Position numbers and translations under genes: made by a program
From: an uncultured Polaribacter sp.
Lineage (GTDB): Bacteria; Bacteroidota; Bacteroidia; Flavobacteriales; Flavobacteriaceae
NCBI GenBank assembly: GCA_938084845.1
Contig: CALKEB010000022.1
Span: 1 to 64,000, forward strand
DNA length: 64,000 bases
Reading direction: 5' to 3'
Notes under the pieces: model-generated
The model's input: the letters and a program-made list of their open reading frames with translations, nothing else
What the model was told of the DNA's origin: nothing
The model's database searches: none
Shown: one piece after another, positions 46,033 to 57,300 of the stretch
Layout: every line of letters starts with the position of its first letter
How positions within the stretch are numbered: position 1 is the first letter of the stretch

Positions 46033-47996
46033 TGAAGAAATTCATCACCCTTTTTATCTTTTTAACAGTCTTTTTTACAAAGGCACAAACAGAGAGTAAC
46101 CCCATAAAAATTGAAACCTCTGTTAATAAAATCTCAGAAACAGCATATGATATAATTTTTAATATCAAGCTTTATGAAGGATGGTATTTGTACTCTCAAT
46201 ACAATCCTGAAAATGCCTCTTTACCTTTAGAAATTTCTATTCCAGAAGATGCAACAGGTTACAAATTAATAGGAAATCCTAAAGAAGAAGAAACTTTTAA
46301 AAAATATTCTGATGTTTGGGAAGTAGAGGAAGTTGTTTTTAAAGATAAAGCAAAAATTACCCAACGAATTCATTTAACGAACAAAGATATAACCCAAATT
46401 AAAATTAACTTTTTTGGGCAAGTTTGTGAAACGGCATGCATAAATATTGATGAGAATTTCATCATTTCTTTATCTGGAGCAACAATTACAGAAAACAATA
46501 TAGTAGATAAAAAAAGCAAATTACTTACTCAAAAATTAAAATTAGATTTAAAAAATAACGAACTTTTAAAAAGTGATGCAGAAGTTCGTTCAACCTCTTC
46601 AAATGGATTGTCTAGTATTTTTTTACTAGGTTTTGTTGGAGGATTGTTGGCTTTATTAACACCATGTGTTTTCCCTATGATTCCACTAACAGTGTCCTTT
46701 TTTACAAAACAAACCCATAACAAAAGAAAAGGAATTTTTAGAGCTGTTCTTTATGGATTCTTTATCGTAATTATCTATGTTTTATTAAGTTTACCATTTC
46801 ATTTCTTAGACAATTTAGACCCAGAAATTTTAAATACCATTTCTACCAATGTTTGGTTAAATGTCTTCTTTTTTAGTGTCTTAGTGTTTTTTGCATTTTC
46901 TTTTTTTGGTTTTTACGAAATAACATTACCAAGTTCTTGGGGTAATAAAATGGATTCTGCATCATCTGTTGGTGGCGTTTTAGGAATCTTTTTTATGGCA
47001 TTAACCCTAGCCATTGTATCTTTTTCATGTACAGGACCAATATTGGGTTCTTTATTAGCAAGTTCATTAACTGCAGATGGTGGTGCTACGCAATTAACTG
47101 CTGGTATGACAGGATTTGGTTTAGCATTAGCGTTGCCTTTTGCGCTATTTGCTTTGTTTCCTAATTGGTTAAATGCACTACCAAAATCTGGCGGATGGAT
47201 GAATACAACAAAGGTTGTACTTGGATTCTTAGAGTTAGCCTTAGCCTTTAAGTTTTTATCAAACGCCGATTTAGTTGCCCATTGGGATTTATTAAAACGT
47301 GAGGTTTTTATAGCTATATGGATTCTTATTTCTATAGGACTAGCCTTGTATTTGTTCGCTAAAATTAAATTTCCACATGATACTCCAATAAAAAAGCTTT
47401 CTTTCTCTAGAATCTCTTTTGGGGTTTTAGTGATTGCATTTAGCATCTATTTAATACCAGGAGTTTTGAAAAATCAAACTTGGAATTTAAGTTTGGTTAG
47501 TGGTTTTCCTCCTCCTCAATTTTATAGTATTTACGAACAAGAAACAGATTGCCCTTTAGGATTAGATTGCTATACAAATTTTGATGAAGGTTTGGCAAAA
47601 GCAAAAGCTGTAAACAAACCAATTTTATTAGATTTTACAGGTTGGGCTTGTGTAAATTGCAGAAAAATGGAAGAAAATGTGTGGAGCGAATTAGATATTT
47701 TTGAAATGCTTAAAAACGACTATATTTTAATTTCTTTGTACGTAGATGACAATAAAAAAGAGTTACCAAAGAATCAACAGTTTGATTTTTTAAAAGAAAA
47801 TGGTAAATTGAAAAAAATTAAAACTGTTGGCGATAAATGGTCTACATTTCAATCGATAAATTTTAAAAATGCATCTCAACCTTATTATGTATTATTAAGT
47901 CCAGAGTTAGAAGTTTTAAACACTACTCAACAATATACAGATAAAGAAACGTATTATGCATGGTTAAAAAAAGGGGTAACTAATTTTAAAAAATAA
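46032..47996 (+). CDS. DsbD-like thiol:disulfide interchange protein
   Basis: A 654-aa protein starting at the ATG that overlaps the tilS stop; this start gives a proper signal peptide (MKKFITLFIFLTVFFTKAQ), whereas an earlier in-frame ATG inside tilS does not. It has a periplasmic N-terminal domain (20-190, with Cys pair CETAC), an eight-helix DsbD/CcdA transporter domain (about 205-480, LALLTPCVFPMIPL and SFSCTGPILGSLLASS carrying the two membrane cysteines) and a C-terminal thioredoxin domain (TGWACVNCRKMEE near 540). It transfers electrons from cytoplasmic thioredoxin to periplasmic proteins. All three redox cysteine pairs are present. Confidence 0.92.
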   Translation: MKKFITLFIFLTVFFTKAQTESNPIKIETSVNKISETAYDIIFNIKLYEGWYLYSQYNPENASLPLEISIPEDATGYKLIGNPKEEETFKKYSDVWEVEEVVFKDKAKITQRIHLTNKDITQIKINFFGQVCETACINIDENFIISLSGATITENNIVDKKSKLLTQKLKLDLKNNELLKSDAEVRSTSSNGLSSIFLLGFVGGLLALLTPCVFPMIPLTVSFFTKQTHNKRKGIFRAVLYGFFIVIIYVLLSLPFHFLDNLDPEILNTISTNVWLNVFFFSVLVFFAFSFFGFYEITLPSSWGNKMDSASSVGGVLGIFFMALTLAIVSFSCTGPILGSLLASSLTADGGATQLTAGMTGFGLALALPFALFALFPNWLNALPKSGGWMNTTKVVLGFLELALAFKFLSNADLVAHWDLLKREVFIAIWILISIGLALYLFAKIKFPHDTPIKKLSFSRISFGVLVIAFSIYLIPGVLKNQTWNLSLVSGFPPPQFYSIYEQETDCPLGLDCYTNFDEGLAKAKAVNKPILLDFTGWACVNCRKMEENVWSELDIFEMLKNDYILISLYVDDNKKELPKNQQFDFLKENGKLKKIKTVGDKWSTFQSINFKNASQPYYVLLSPELEVLNTTQQYTDKETYYAWLKKGVTNFKK

Positions 47997-48002
47997 ATAA
48001 TT

Positions 48003-48413
48003 ATGATTTATAATTCAACTGAGAATTCTTTTTTAGAAAAAATTAGTTTAAGTATTCTTTGTACATTTTTAGTTATTGTTGTTGGTTTCTCACAACAAAA
48101 TGTAAAAACACCTAAAAGTATCTATACGTATTCATCAATCCCTCTAAAAAACAGTTTTTACGCTTTAAACAAAAAGCTTAATTTAAGAGACTTTACCTTT
48201 GTATATGTAGATTTATTGGCCCTAGATGTCAACCAGTTTTTAAGGTTAAAAAACAACTTTGGTAAAACACCCTCCTCGCTAATTTATGATGATTTTAAAG
48301 CGTATAGAGATGAATATTTATTAAAAGGGTTTCGATTAGAGAATGATCCAACATATTGGAACTTGCAATGCCCTAGTCCACTTTCTGTACAACCCAAAGT
48401 TTCCAAAAATTAA
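48003..48413 (+). CDS. Small protein of unknown function with N-terminal membrane segment
   Basis: A 136-aa protein. A hydrophobic stretch at residues 14-33 (ISLSILCTFLVIVVGFSQQ) is a signal peptide or anchor. The rest is soluble and mixed, with two Tyr/Asp-rich blocks (FVYVDLLALDVNQFL, YDDFKAYRDEYLLKGF). I recognise no domain. It starts six bases after the dsbD-like gene, so it is probably the last gene of that operon. A 149-base gap without a clear hairpin separates it from ppc. Confidence 0.65.
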   Translation: MIYNSTENSFLEKISLSILCTFLVIVVGFSQQNVKTPKSIYTYSSIPLKNSFYALNKKLNLRDFTFVYVDLLALDVNQFLRLKNNFGKTPSSLIYDDFKAYRDEYLLKGFRLENDPTYWNLQCPSPLSVQPKVSKN

Positions 48414-48562
48414 AAATAGAACACTTTTTTATCAGTTTTTACATATTTCATATTTATTGAAACTTATTTATGTATTATTCTTAGTAAATATAGGTATTAT
48501 TCACAAATAGCTAATATCTTTATTTTAAGTTTTTAGTAATTTTACAATGTAAATTACAGCCT

Positions 48563-51142
48563 ATGTCTACCTTAACAAAACTTACTAAATTTAATGACAA
48601 TGTATTGTCTAAGTATCAAATCTATAATAGTATTTTTATTACGTTACCTTTTGATAATATTAACAATACAGGCGTATTATTACCTCTTTTTCATAAAGTC
48701 TGTGAAAAAGGATTTAAGAACGGAAAAAATCCTACAGAGATTGTAGAAAAATTCTTTAAAAAGTACCAAGATACGCCCTCTGAAGAAGATAAGAAAAATT
48801 TATTATTTCAATTCATACAATACATAGAACGTCAAGTTGTATTATTTGATGCTATTGAAGATGCTGCTTTCCCTGTGGTAAATAATATGGACGGTTTTGG
48901 AACCCTTAGAAACTCTAAAGAATCTGCAACATTAAGTGGTAAAGATGAAGCTTTAAAAAAATATTTGGAAGATTTTAAAGTTCGTGTAGTTTTAACAGCA
49001 CATCCAACTCAATTTTACCCAGGTTCTGTTTTAGGTATCATTACAGATTTAGATAAAGCCATTCAGAATGATGACTTATTATTGATAAAAAAACTACTAG
49101 CCCAATTAGGTAAAACTCCATTTTATAAAAAATCGAAGCCTACTCCTTATGATGAAGCTGTAAGCCTAATTTGGTATTTAGAGAATGTTTTTTACCATTC
49201 TGTGAGTAAAATTCATAACTATATTCAGCAACATGTGTATGATGGAAAACCTATAGAAAATGAAATTATTGATTTAGGGTTTTGGCCTGGTGGAGACAGA
49301 GATGGTAATCCGTTTGTTACTACTCAAATCACATTAGATGTTGCAGAAAGATTGCGTCAATCTATTTTAAGAAATTATTATAGAGATGTAAGACGATTAA
49401 AAAGGCGCTTTACCTTTCATGGTGTTCAAGAAATATTATCTAGAGTAGAAAAGCGCTTATACAAACATGTTGTAAGAAGTTATACAAAAGTAAATTTCTC
49501 TAAAGAAATACTATTAGAGGAGCTAGAGAATGCTAGAGAAATTGTCATTAAGAATCATGGTTCTTTATTTATAGATGAACTTAATGATGTAATTAATAAA
49601 GTAAGAATATTTGGCTTTCACTTTGCAACTTTAGACATAAGACAAGATAGTAGAGTGCATCACAATGCGTTTACTCAAATTGTAGACGATTTGTTGGCAA
49701 ATGGAGATACTACGTTCCCAAAAAATTATCAAAAATTATCCGCTGAAGAACAAGTAGACGTTTTAGCTCTAGTAAAAGGCAATATAGATCCTTCTATGTT
49801 ATCAGATGAAATGTCTATAAAAACGATAGAATCTATTTATGCATTAAAAACCATACAACAAAGAAATGGTGAAAGTGGTGCAAATAGATACATTATTAGT
49901 AACAACCAAACTGCATTAAACGTAATGCAAACCTTTGCTATGCTTAACTTATGTGGTTTTGAGAATGAATTACCAGTAGATGTAATTCCGCTTTTTGAAA
50001 CTGTAGAAGATTTAGAAAACGCAAGTGATGTAATGAGAACGCTTTACTCCAATAAAGCTTACAGATATCACTTAGCTAAAAGAAAAGACAAACAAACTAT
50101 TATGTTAGGCTTCTCTGATGGAACTAAAGATGGTGGTTATTTAATGGCAAACTGGGGTATTTTTAAAGCAAAAGAAGCACTTACCAAAGTATCTAGAGAG
50201 TTTGATATAGAGGTTATTTTCTTTGATGGTAGAGGTGGACCACCAGCAAGAGGTGGAGGAAAAACACATCAATTCTATGCATCTTTAGGCCCTACTATAG
50301 AAGATAAAGAAATACAATTAACTATTCAAGGTCAAACCATTAGCTCTAACTTTGGCACCTTAGATTCTTCACAATTTAATTTAGAACAATTAATAAGTTC
50401 TGGTATTAAAAATGAGGTTTTTACGAAAGACCAAATTAACGATACCAATAGAGAAATTATAAATGACTTGGCTACTACAAGTTATAAAACGTATGTAGAT
50501 TTCAAAAATCACCCACAATTTTTATCGTATTTAGAAAAAATGAGTACGTTAAAATATTATGCAAAAACAAATATTGGTAGTAGACCAAGTAAAAGATCTA
50601 ACTCAGATACTTTAGACTTTTCTGCTTTAAGGGCCATACCTTTTGTAGGTAGTTGGAGCCAATTAAAACAAAATGTACCTGGATTTTTTGGTGTAGGAAC
50701 TGCACTTAAAAAATACGAAGATGCAGGAAGTTTTGATGAAATTGTAGCCTTTTATAATGCTTCAGACTTCTTTAAAACTTTACTAGAAAATAGTATGATG
50801 AGTTTAACCAAATCTTTCTTTGGTTTAACAGCATATATGGCTGATGATCCTGTTTATGGTGAATTCTGGAAATTAATTTATGAGGAGTATAAAACAACAA
50901 AAAGATTGTTGCTAAAACTTACAGGCCATAAAGAATTAATGGAGAATTACCCTGAAGGTAAAGCTTCTATAGCAATGAGAGAGAGCATTGTTTTACCTCT
51001 ATTAACGATACAGCAATTTGCGTTAAAGAAAATTCAAGATTTACAACAATCTGAAGGTAATGAAGCAGAGATTGAAGTCTATGAAAAAATGGTAATGCGT
51101 TCTCTATTTGGTAATATTAACGCGAGTAGAAACTCTGCTTAA
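48563..51142 (+). CDS. ppc: Phosphoenolpyruvate carboxylase
   Basis: An 859-aa anaplerotic enzyme that forms oxaloacetate from PEP and bicarbonate. The catalytic His is in VVLTAHPTQFYPG near residue 148; further motifs are FWPGGDRDGNPFVT, LGFSDGTKDGGYLMANW and the glycine loop FFDGRGGPPARGGGKT, and the C-terminus ends NASRNSA-like as in the family. The protein is slightly shorter than the ~880-aa enterobacterial form. A strong hairpin follows. Confidence 0.96.
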   Translation: MSTLTKLTKFNDNVLSKYQIYNSIFITLPFDNINNTGVLLPLFHKVCEKGFKNGKNPTEIVEKFFKKYQDTPSEEDKKNLLFQFIQYIERQVVLFDAIEDAAFPVVNNMDGFGTLRNSKESATLSGKDEALKKYLEDFKVRVVLTAHPTQFYPGSVLGIITDLDKAIQNDDLLLIKKLLAQLGKTPFYKKSKPTPYDEAVSLIWYLENVFYHSVSKIHNYIQQHVYDGKPIENEIIDLGFWPGGDRDGNPFVTTQITLDVAERLRQSILRNYYRDVRRLKRRFTFHGVQEILSRVEKRLYKHVVRSYTKVNFSKEILLEELENAREIVIKNHGSLFIDELNDVINKVRIFGFHFATLDIRQDSRVHHNAFTQIVDDLLANGDTTFPKNYQKLSAEEQVDVLALVKGNIDPSMLSDEMSIKTIESIYALKTIQQRNGESGANRYIISNNQTALNVMQTFAMLNLCGFENELPVDVIPLFETVEDLENASDVMRTLYSNKAYRYHLAKRKDKQTIMLGFSDGTKDGGYLMANWGIFKAKEALTKVSREFDIEVIFFDGRGGPPARGGGKTHQFYASLGPTIEDKEIQLTIQGQTISSNFGTLDSSQFNLEQLISSGIKNEVFTKDQINDTNREIINDLATTSYKTYVDFKNHPQFLSYLEKMSTLKYYAKTNIGSRPSKRSNSDTLDFSALRAIPFVGSWSQLKQNVPGFFGVGTALKKYEDAGSFDEIVAFYNASDFFKTLLENSMMSLTKSFFGLTAYMADDPVYGEFWKLIYEEYKTTKRLLLKLTGHKELMENYPEGKASIAMRESIVLPLLTIQQFALKKIQDLQQSEGNEAEIEVYEKMVMRSLFGNINASRNSA

Positions 51143-51163
51143 ATTCAGAATTATATAGATAAT

Positions 51164-51196
51164 AATGCAATCAAGTTTTTGATTGCATTTTTTTTA
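51164..51196 (+). terminator. Terminator of ppc
   Basis: AATGCAATCAA (51164-51174) pairs with TTGATTGCATT (51179-51189) around a GTTT loop and is followed by an eight-base T run. Confidence 0.93.
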
Positions 51197-51230
51197 TGCT
51201 ATAATTTTCTTTACATTTAAAGAAAAAAGA

Positions 51231-52766
51231 ATGCTAGTTAAAGTTTTTGGCTCTGCCGTTTTTGGTATAGAGGCTACTACAATTACTGTAGAAGTGAATA
51301 TAGATAAAGGGATAGGGTATCATTTAGTAGGTTTACCAGATAAAGCTGTAAGTGAAAGCTCCTATAGGATTTCTGCAGCTTTAGATAACAATAGCTTTAA
51401 ACTTCCTGGTAAAAAAATTATCATAAATATGGCACCTGCAGATATTAGAAAGGAAGGTGCTGCTTATGATTTAACGCTAGCAATGGGTATTTTAGCAGCT
51501 TCAAATCAAATTAAATCGCCCAATATTGACAATTACATTATGATGGGTGAATTGTCTCTAGATGGAAGTTTACAACCCATAAAAGGGGTGTTGCCAATGG
51601 CAATAAAGGCAAGAGAAGAAGGGTTCAAATATTTTATACTCCCAAAAGAAAACGCTAAAGAAGCAGCTATTGTTAATGATTTAGAAGTTTTAGGAGTAGA
51701 CAATATTTTAGAAGTTATTAATCATTTTAATGATACTAAAACTATTGAGCCTACAATTGTAGATACAAGAGCAGAGTTTTATAAAAATATCGATTTCCCA
51801 GAGTTTGATTTTTCTGATGTTAAAGGACAAGAATCTATAAAAAGATGTATGGAAATAGCAGCTGCAGGAGGCCATAATATTATCCTTATAGGACCTCCAG
51901 GATCTGGTAAAACTATGTTGGCTAAAAGGCTACCTAGTATTTTACCCCCTATGACATTGCATGAAGCGTTAGAAACTACCAAAATTCATTCTGTAGTTGG
52001 TAAAACAAAAGAGAATGGTTTAATGGTTCAACGTCCTTTTAGAAGTCCACATCACACCATTTCTGATGTTGCTCTAGTTGGTGGTGGGCAATACCCGAAG
52101 CCAGGAGAAATATCACTCTCTCATAATGGGGTGCTGTTTTTAGATGAATTACCAGAATTTAAACGTACTGTTTTAGAAGTAATGCGTCAACCATTAGAAG
52201 ATCGAGAAGTAACCATATCTAGGGCAAGGTTCACAGTAACCTACCCTAGTAGTTTTATGTTAGTAGCAAGTATGAACCCTAGTCCCTCTGGGTTTTTTAA
52301 TGATCCAAACTCCCTAATGACTTCATCTCCTCAAGAAATGAAGCGTTATCTTAGTAAAATATCTGGCCCTCTATTGGATCGAATTGATATTCATATCGAA
52401 GTTACGCCTGTCCCTTTCGAAAAATTATCTGAAGAAAGAAAAGGAGAATCATCAATTGACATTAGAAAAAGAGTAACTGCAGCAAGGGAATTACAATCTG
52501 AACGATTTAAAGATTTAGAAAATTTACATTATAATGCTCAAATGAATGTAAAACAAATTCGAGCGTTTTGTAAATTATCAGAAGAAAGTTTACTGCTAAT
52601 TAAAACAGCTATGGAAAAATTAAACCTTTCTGCAAGAGCTTATGACCGAATTTTAAAAGTAGCTAGAACAATTTCAGATTTGGCCAACTCTAAGAATATT
52701 ACTCCCGATCATATTGCTGAAGCTATACAGTATAGAAGCTTGGATAGAGAGGGTTGGCTGGGGTAA
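51231..52766 (+). CDS. YifB/ComM family Mg-chelatase-like AAA+ ATPase
   Basis: About 511 aa from the ATG at 51231 (MLVKVFGSAVFGIEA); an earlier in-frame ATG at 51183 falls inside the ppc terminator and is rejected. An N-terminal Lon-protease-like S5 fold (1-165, GYHLVGLPDKAVSES) precedes an AAA+ domain with Walker A GPPGSGKTMLAKRLPS near residue 230 and Walker B GVLFLDELPEFKR. A C-terminal Mg_chelatase_C domain follows (NLSARAYDRILKVARTI). ComM-type helicases help integrate incoming DNA in natural transformation. Intact. Confidence 0.94.
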   Translation: MLVKVFGSAVFGIEATTITVEVNIDKGIGYHLVGLPDKAVSESSYRISAALDNNSFKLPGKKIIINMAPADIRKEGAAYDLTLAMGILAASNQIKSPNIDNYIMMGELSLDGSLQPIKGVLPMAIKAREEGFKYFILPKENAKEAAIVNDLEVLGVDNILEVINHFNDTKTIEPTIVDTRAEFYKNIDFPEFDFSDVKGQESIKRCMEIAAAGGHNIILIGPPGSGKTMLAKRLPSILPPMTLHEALETTKIHSVVGKTKENGLMVQRPFRSPHHTISDVALVGGGQYPKPGEISLSHNGVLFLDELPEFKRTVLEVMRQPLEDREVTISRARFTVTYPSSFMLVASMNPSPSGFFNDPNSLMTSSPQEMKRYLSKISGPLLDRIDIHIEVTPVPFEKLSEERKGESSIDIRKRVTAARELQSERFKDLENLHYNAQMNVKQIRAFCKLSEESLLLIKTAMEKLNLSARAYDRILKVARTISDLANSKNITPDHIAEAIQYRSLDREGWLG

Positions 52767-52927
52767 AAAAATCTCATTATAAAAATCTGATAGATTTCTA
52801 ACACTTATTATGAATCGTTTACTAGATGATCTCTTATAATAATTAATGATATTATTTAGTATGATTTAAATGGGCTTTTTGTAACTCAGATTTACTTGTT
52901 TTAAGGTTATTTGTAAAACATATTTTA

Positions 52928-52961
52928 TAAAAAAACTGGCTTCATTTTCATGAAGCCAGTT
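52928..52961 (-). terminator. Terminator of the susC-susD operon
   Basis: AACTGGCTTCA (52934-52944) pairs with TGAAGCCAGTT (52951-52961). On the - strand a T run follows (52928-52933). It lies 31 bases after the susD stop. Confidence 0.92.
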
Positions 52962-52991
52962 AATTACATTTAAAAAATTTAACAATAAAAA

Positions 52992-54314
52992 CTAGTAACC
53001 AGCATTTTGTGTTATTACACCACCAGTTGCTAATATTTCAGAAATTGGAATTGGGAATAAGTAATAGTTACTATTTACTGTTGTTCCCATTTCTGCATTT
53101 ACAGAATTAGTTCTTACTAAATCATCCCATCTATGCCCTTCAAAAGCTAACTCTAATCTTCTTTCATTTAAAATAGCTGTTTTAACTGCTGCTTGTGAAG
53201 TAGCAGTGGTGTTTGCTAAACCAGCTCTGTTTCTAATTTTATTTAATTGTGTTATAGCACCTGAAGTATTTCCAGTCTCATTTAGCGCTTCTGCATATAA
53301 TAAAATTACATCTGCTAATCTAATTTCAATCCAATCATGTTCTCCACCATTTCCACCATCTTTAGGAAATTTAATTGCTGTTGTACCTGCAGCACTTAAA
53401 GTAACAGCTCTTCTTAAGTCTGCAGCACCAGTTGCATCACTTGCATCAAAAGCAGCTACTAAATCTGAATCAACAGGAAAATCTGACTTTGAATCATCTC
53501 CTACAAACCAGTTCCAAAAATCAGAACCAAAACCATATTCATCTACAATAGAGCTAGAGATTTGAGTAGCAAAAATAATTTCTGAATTTCCTTCATTATC
53601 AAATCCAAAAACATCACTGAAGTTTGCTTGTAAACTAATACCAGCAGCTGCAGCTCCATTTACAACAGCTCCTAAATTAGAGGCCGCACTCGCATAATCA
53701 CCCATTGCAGCATATACTTTACCTAATAGCGCTTGAGCAGCGTATTTAGACGCTCTTCCATTAGAGATAGTTGCAGATAATGAAGAAATTGCATCATTTA
53801 GATCTGGAATAACCACATTATTGTAAACGTCCATTGCTGGAACTCTAGCTAAAATTGATGTATCTGTTAAACTTGGAGATGCTTCTAAGTTAACTGTTAC
53901 TGCACCAAAAGATTTAACTAATTTGTAATAAGACAATGCTCTTAAAAACTTAGCTTCTGCTATCTCTGTAGCATCTACAGAATTCTCAATTACATTGTTA
54001 GCACTTAAAATAGACTTATACATTGCTGTATATAGTGGCCCAAAGAATTGATCTTCCATGGTTGTTAAATTTGCTGTAAAAACATCAAACTCTGTATATG
54101 GAGCTTCGTCCATAACTGCATTGTCTGATCTAAATTCTCCCATCACAGCTAGAGGCGTTACACTTCCTAGCTGATAATAATAAGCAGCATTTAATACTCC
54201 TTCAAAATCTGTTAACGAGTCTGCACTTGCTAAATTAGCTGGAGACTGATCTAAATCTGAATCACAAGCTGTTGCTATAAAAAGCGCAGCTAATAATATA
54301 TATATTTTTTTCAT
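52992..54314 (-). CDS. RagB/SusD family glycan-binding lipoprotein (alginate locus)
   Basis: A 440-aa surface lipoprotein (LFIATACDSDLDQSPA). The helical SusD fold has a tetratricopeptide-like scaffold: AKFLRALSYYKLVKSFG near residue 115, RASKYAAQALLGKVYAAMG near 195, and the closing blocks IRLADVILLYAEALNETG and RRLELAFEGHRWDDLVRTN. It captures alginate oligosaccharides over the pore of the SusC partner encoded 11 bases upstream. The length is at the short end for SusD proteins (often 480-550). Substrate is inferred from the neighbouring PL17, KdgF and PL7 genes. Confidence 0.92.
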   Translation of the reverse strand: MKKIYILLAALFIATACDSDLDQSPANLASADSLTDFEGVLNAAYYYQLGSVTPLAVMGEFRSDNAVMDEAPYTEFDVFTANLTTMEDQFFGPLYTAMYKSILSANNVIENSVDATEIAEAKFLRALSYYKLVKSFGAVTVNLEASPSLTDTSILARVPAMDVYNNVVIPDLNDAISSLSATISNGRASKYAAQALLGKVYAAMGDYASAASNLGAVVNGAAAAGISLQANFSDVFGFDNEGNSEIIFATQISSSIVDEYGFGSDFWNWFVGDDSKSDFPVDSDLVAAFDASDATGAADLRRAVTLSAAGTTAIKFPKDGGNGGEHDWIEIRLADVILLYAEALNETGNTSGAITQLNKIRNRAGLANTTATSQAAVKTAILNERRLELAFEGHRWDDLVRTNSVNAEMGTTVNSNYYLFPIPISEILATGGVITQNAGY

Positions 54315-54325
54315 TTTAATAATTT

Positions 54326-57300
54326 TTAAAATTTAACATTTAAACCTATCGTAAAACTTCTTACTACTGGGCTAGCACCAACCTGAGCACCATAAACTGT
54401 AGGGTCTGTTCCTTTTACACCCTCTGGATTGTAAGAAGTATAATTATCTGCCATGATGTATAATAAATTTGTTGCTGCTCCATAAAGTCTAACAGAACTT
54501 AAACCAGCTTTACTAGCAATAGAATCGTCTAAAGAGTACCCAATAGTTAAGTTTCTTAACGCTATGTAAGAAGCATCTTGAATCATTGCATCAGTTTGAT
54601 TTCTGTTTCTTTCATAATATTCACCATTATGATCTGCTTTACCATCACCATTAGCATCTAAACGAGCATAATCTAATCTACCTCCCCATTGAGAACCATA
54701 ATAAAGTGGATCTATGTTATATACTTCAGCTCCATGAGATCCTTGTAACTGGAATGACATATCAAACTTCTTATATCTAAAGTTATGTGTCATACCCCAA
54801 TAAAAGTCTGGTGTATTTTGACCAATTTTTACTAAATCACCACCATCTTCCACAGTTCTAGTTCTATCGATAACACCGTCTCCGTTTTGATCTACTACAT
54901 ACGATTCACCAGTTTGGTTGTTTGGATGTCTACTTCCATCTGCTAAGTATTCCATTTCAACTTCTCCGATAGTTTCTAGTCCCCACATTTCTCCAATACC
55001 ACCACCTACATAGTTTCTAAAAACGGCACCTCTACCACTTTGTCCAAATATTTGTTGTGGCAATTCGTCTAAACCTCCTAGGTCTGTAATTTCGGTATTT
55101 ACTGTTGATAGGTTAGCACTAGTACTCCAAGAAAAATCCGCATCACTTATTAGACTTCCTGAAAATTCAAATTCAAAACCAGAACTTCTTACATCACCAA
55201 CATTTAAAATTGAAGTTGGATTTCCTAACACTTCTGATTGTGCTTGATTAATTAAAATGTCTTCGATATCAGACGTATAATAATCTAAACCAACTGTAAA
55301 TCTATTATTTAAAAATCCTAAGTCTACACCAAAGTTTGTTTCTGTATTTGTTTGCCATGTTAAATCTGGGTTTGCAGAGTTAGATGGTATTAAATATCCT
55401 GTTCCAAATATAGTATTTGAAGGATCTAACAAACTTAGAGAATCGTAAGACCCTAAGAAAGAAGTTGTCCCTAAAGATCCTGTACTAAATCTTAATTTTA
55501 ATCTGCTTAAAGTTTCACTATCTTGTAAGAAAGATTCCTTATGTAAATTCCAACCTACAGATACTGCAGGGAACGTTTCATATCTATTATTAGCTCCAAA
55601 ACGAGAATCACCATCTCTTCTTAAAGAAGCAGTTAATAAGAAACGATCATCGTAAGAATAGTTTACTCTACCAAAAACACTTTCTCTTGATCTTGTTTCA
55701 TCTCTTTCTGTTACTGTAATATTTGCTGGATCGAATAAGTTATAGTTTAAAACAGCTTCATCTGGAACGTTTGCACCATCTAAACGTGTACCAACAAATC
55801 TAGTATTTTGGAATTCTAAACCAACTACTGCAGAGATATCATGCTTTCCTATTGTTTTCGCAAAATTTAAAGTAGATTCACTTAAAACTGTAGTAACTTT
55901 AAGATCTGCTTGATCCATAAAAGTTTGAGAATCTCTTGCTCTAGAATCGTATCCTAACAATCTGTGTGCATAAGTTTGCGTATCTCTCATATCACCACCT
56001 AGAACAGTTTTGATATTTAAATCTTCAGATATATTATACTGTAAATACGTATTTACATTTCCAAAAAATGTTTTTTCCCAACTTTCTACATTGTCTAACT
56101 TCGCAGCAGGACCAGCATCTCCAGAACCACCAATACCATTGTTAGCTCTACCATAATGCCAATCTTGAGCTGCCATTCCTGGCTCTAAATTATAAATACT
56201 ATTTGCTTCGTAACCAGAGCCTCTATAACCATTGTCAAAAGCAGATAATCCTAAAGCTTGTGCTTGTTGATCTAGTTGTTGTACAAAAGCAATAGATTCT
56301 TCTGTATGATAAACAGAATGAACACCATAAGATCTTAACAAGTCTCTCATGTCATGTCCTAAAATATCTCTTCTTGAAGAAAATCCATTAAAACTTATTC
56401 CTGCTTTTAATTTATCTCCAAGATTTGCATCTACATTTAAACGAGCATTCAATCTTTCAAATCCTTGGGTTAAAACTACACCTTCTGCATTCTGATAACC
56501 AACCGATGCAAAGTATTTAGTATTTTCATTTCCTCCACTCATACTAAAGTCATGATTGGTAGTTGAACCTGATTGAAACAACCAATCTTCTGGACTAATT
56601 GCTCCAGGTGAATTTTCATAAGCACTTAATCTATACTCTAAAAAAGCTGGATCTACTAAGTTTACTGTACTTGTCCAATTACCTGCTGCAATTTGAGCTC
56701 TTGAATGTGCAGCCCATTCTGGACCAGACATTAAAATATTTTCTCTATACTTATTAGATGTACTTACATAAGTATTATAATTAAAGGTTGTTTCACCAGA
56801 AGTTCCTTTTTTAGTTGTTACTAAGACAACTCCATTTGCACCCCTAGATCCATAAATTGCTGCTGAAGCTGCATCTTTTAAAATCTCTAAACTTTGTATA
56901 TCGTTTGGATTTACAGTCTCTAAACCTCCAGAAATAGGATATCCATCTACTACGATTAAAGGGTTTGAAGCTCCTGAAATAGATGATGCAGCTCTAATTT
57001 GAATTTTTGGCGCAGCTCCTGGAGAACCATCTTGATTCTGAATTAAAACCCCCGCCAATTTTCCTGCTAAAGCGTCATCTACACGAACTGCTTGAACAGC
57101 TGCAACTTCACCACCACCAATCTTAGCGACAGCACCGGTAATTTGAGACCTTTTTCTACTACCATAACCAACTACCACAACCTCATCTAAAGAACTTGCA
57201 TCTTCAGCTAAAGTTACATTTAATGTTTTTTGGTTAGAAATAGTTATGTTTTTAGTTACATAACCTAAATAAGAAAATGATAATACATCACCTTCTTTAA

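Noticed and set aside
51183-51230. Earlier start of the YifB/ComM gene
   Set aside because: It lies in the ppc terminator T run; the family's N-terminus begins at the ATG 51231.
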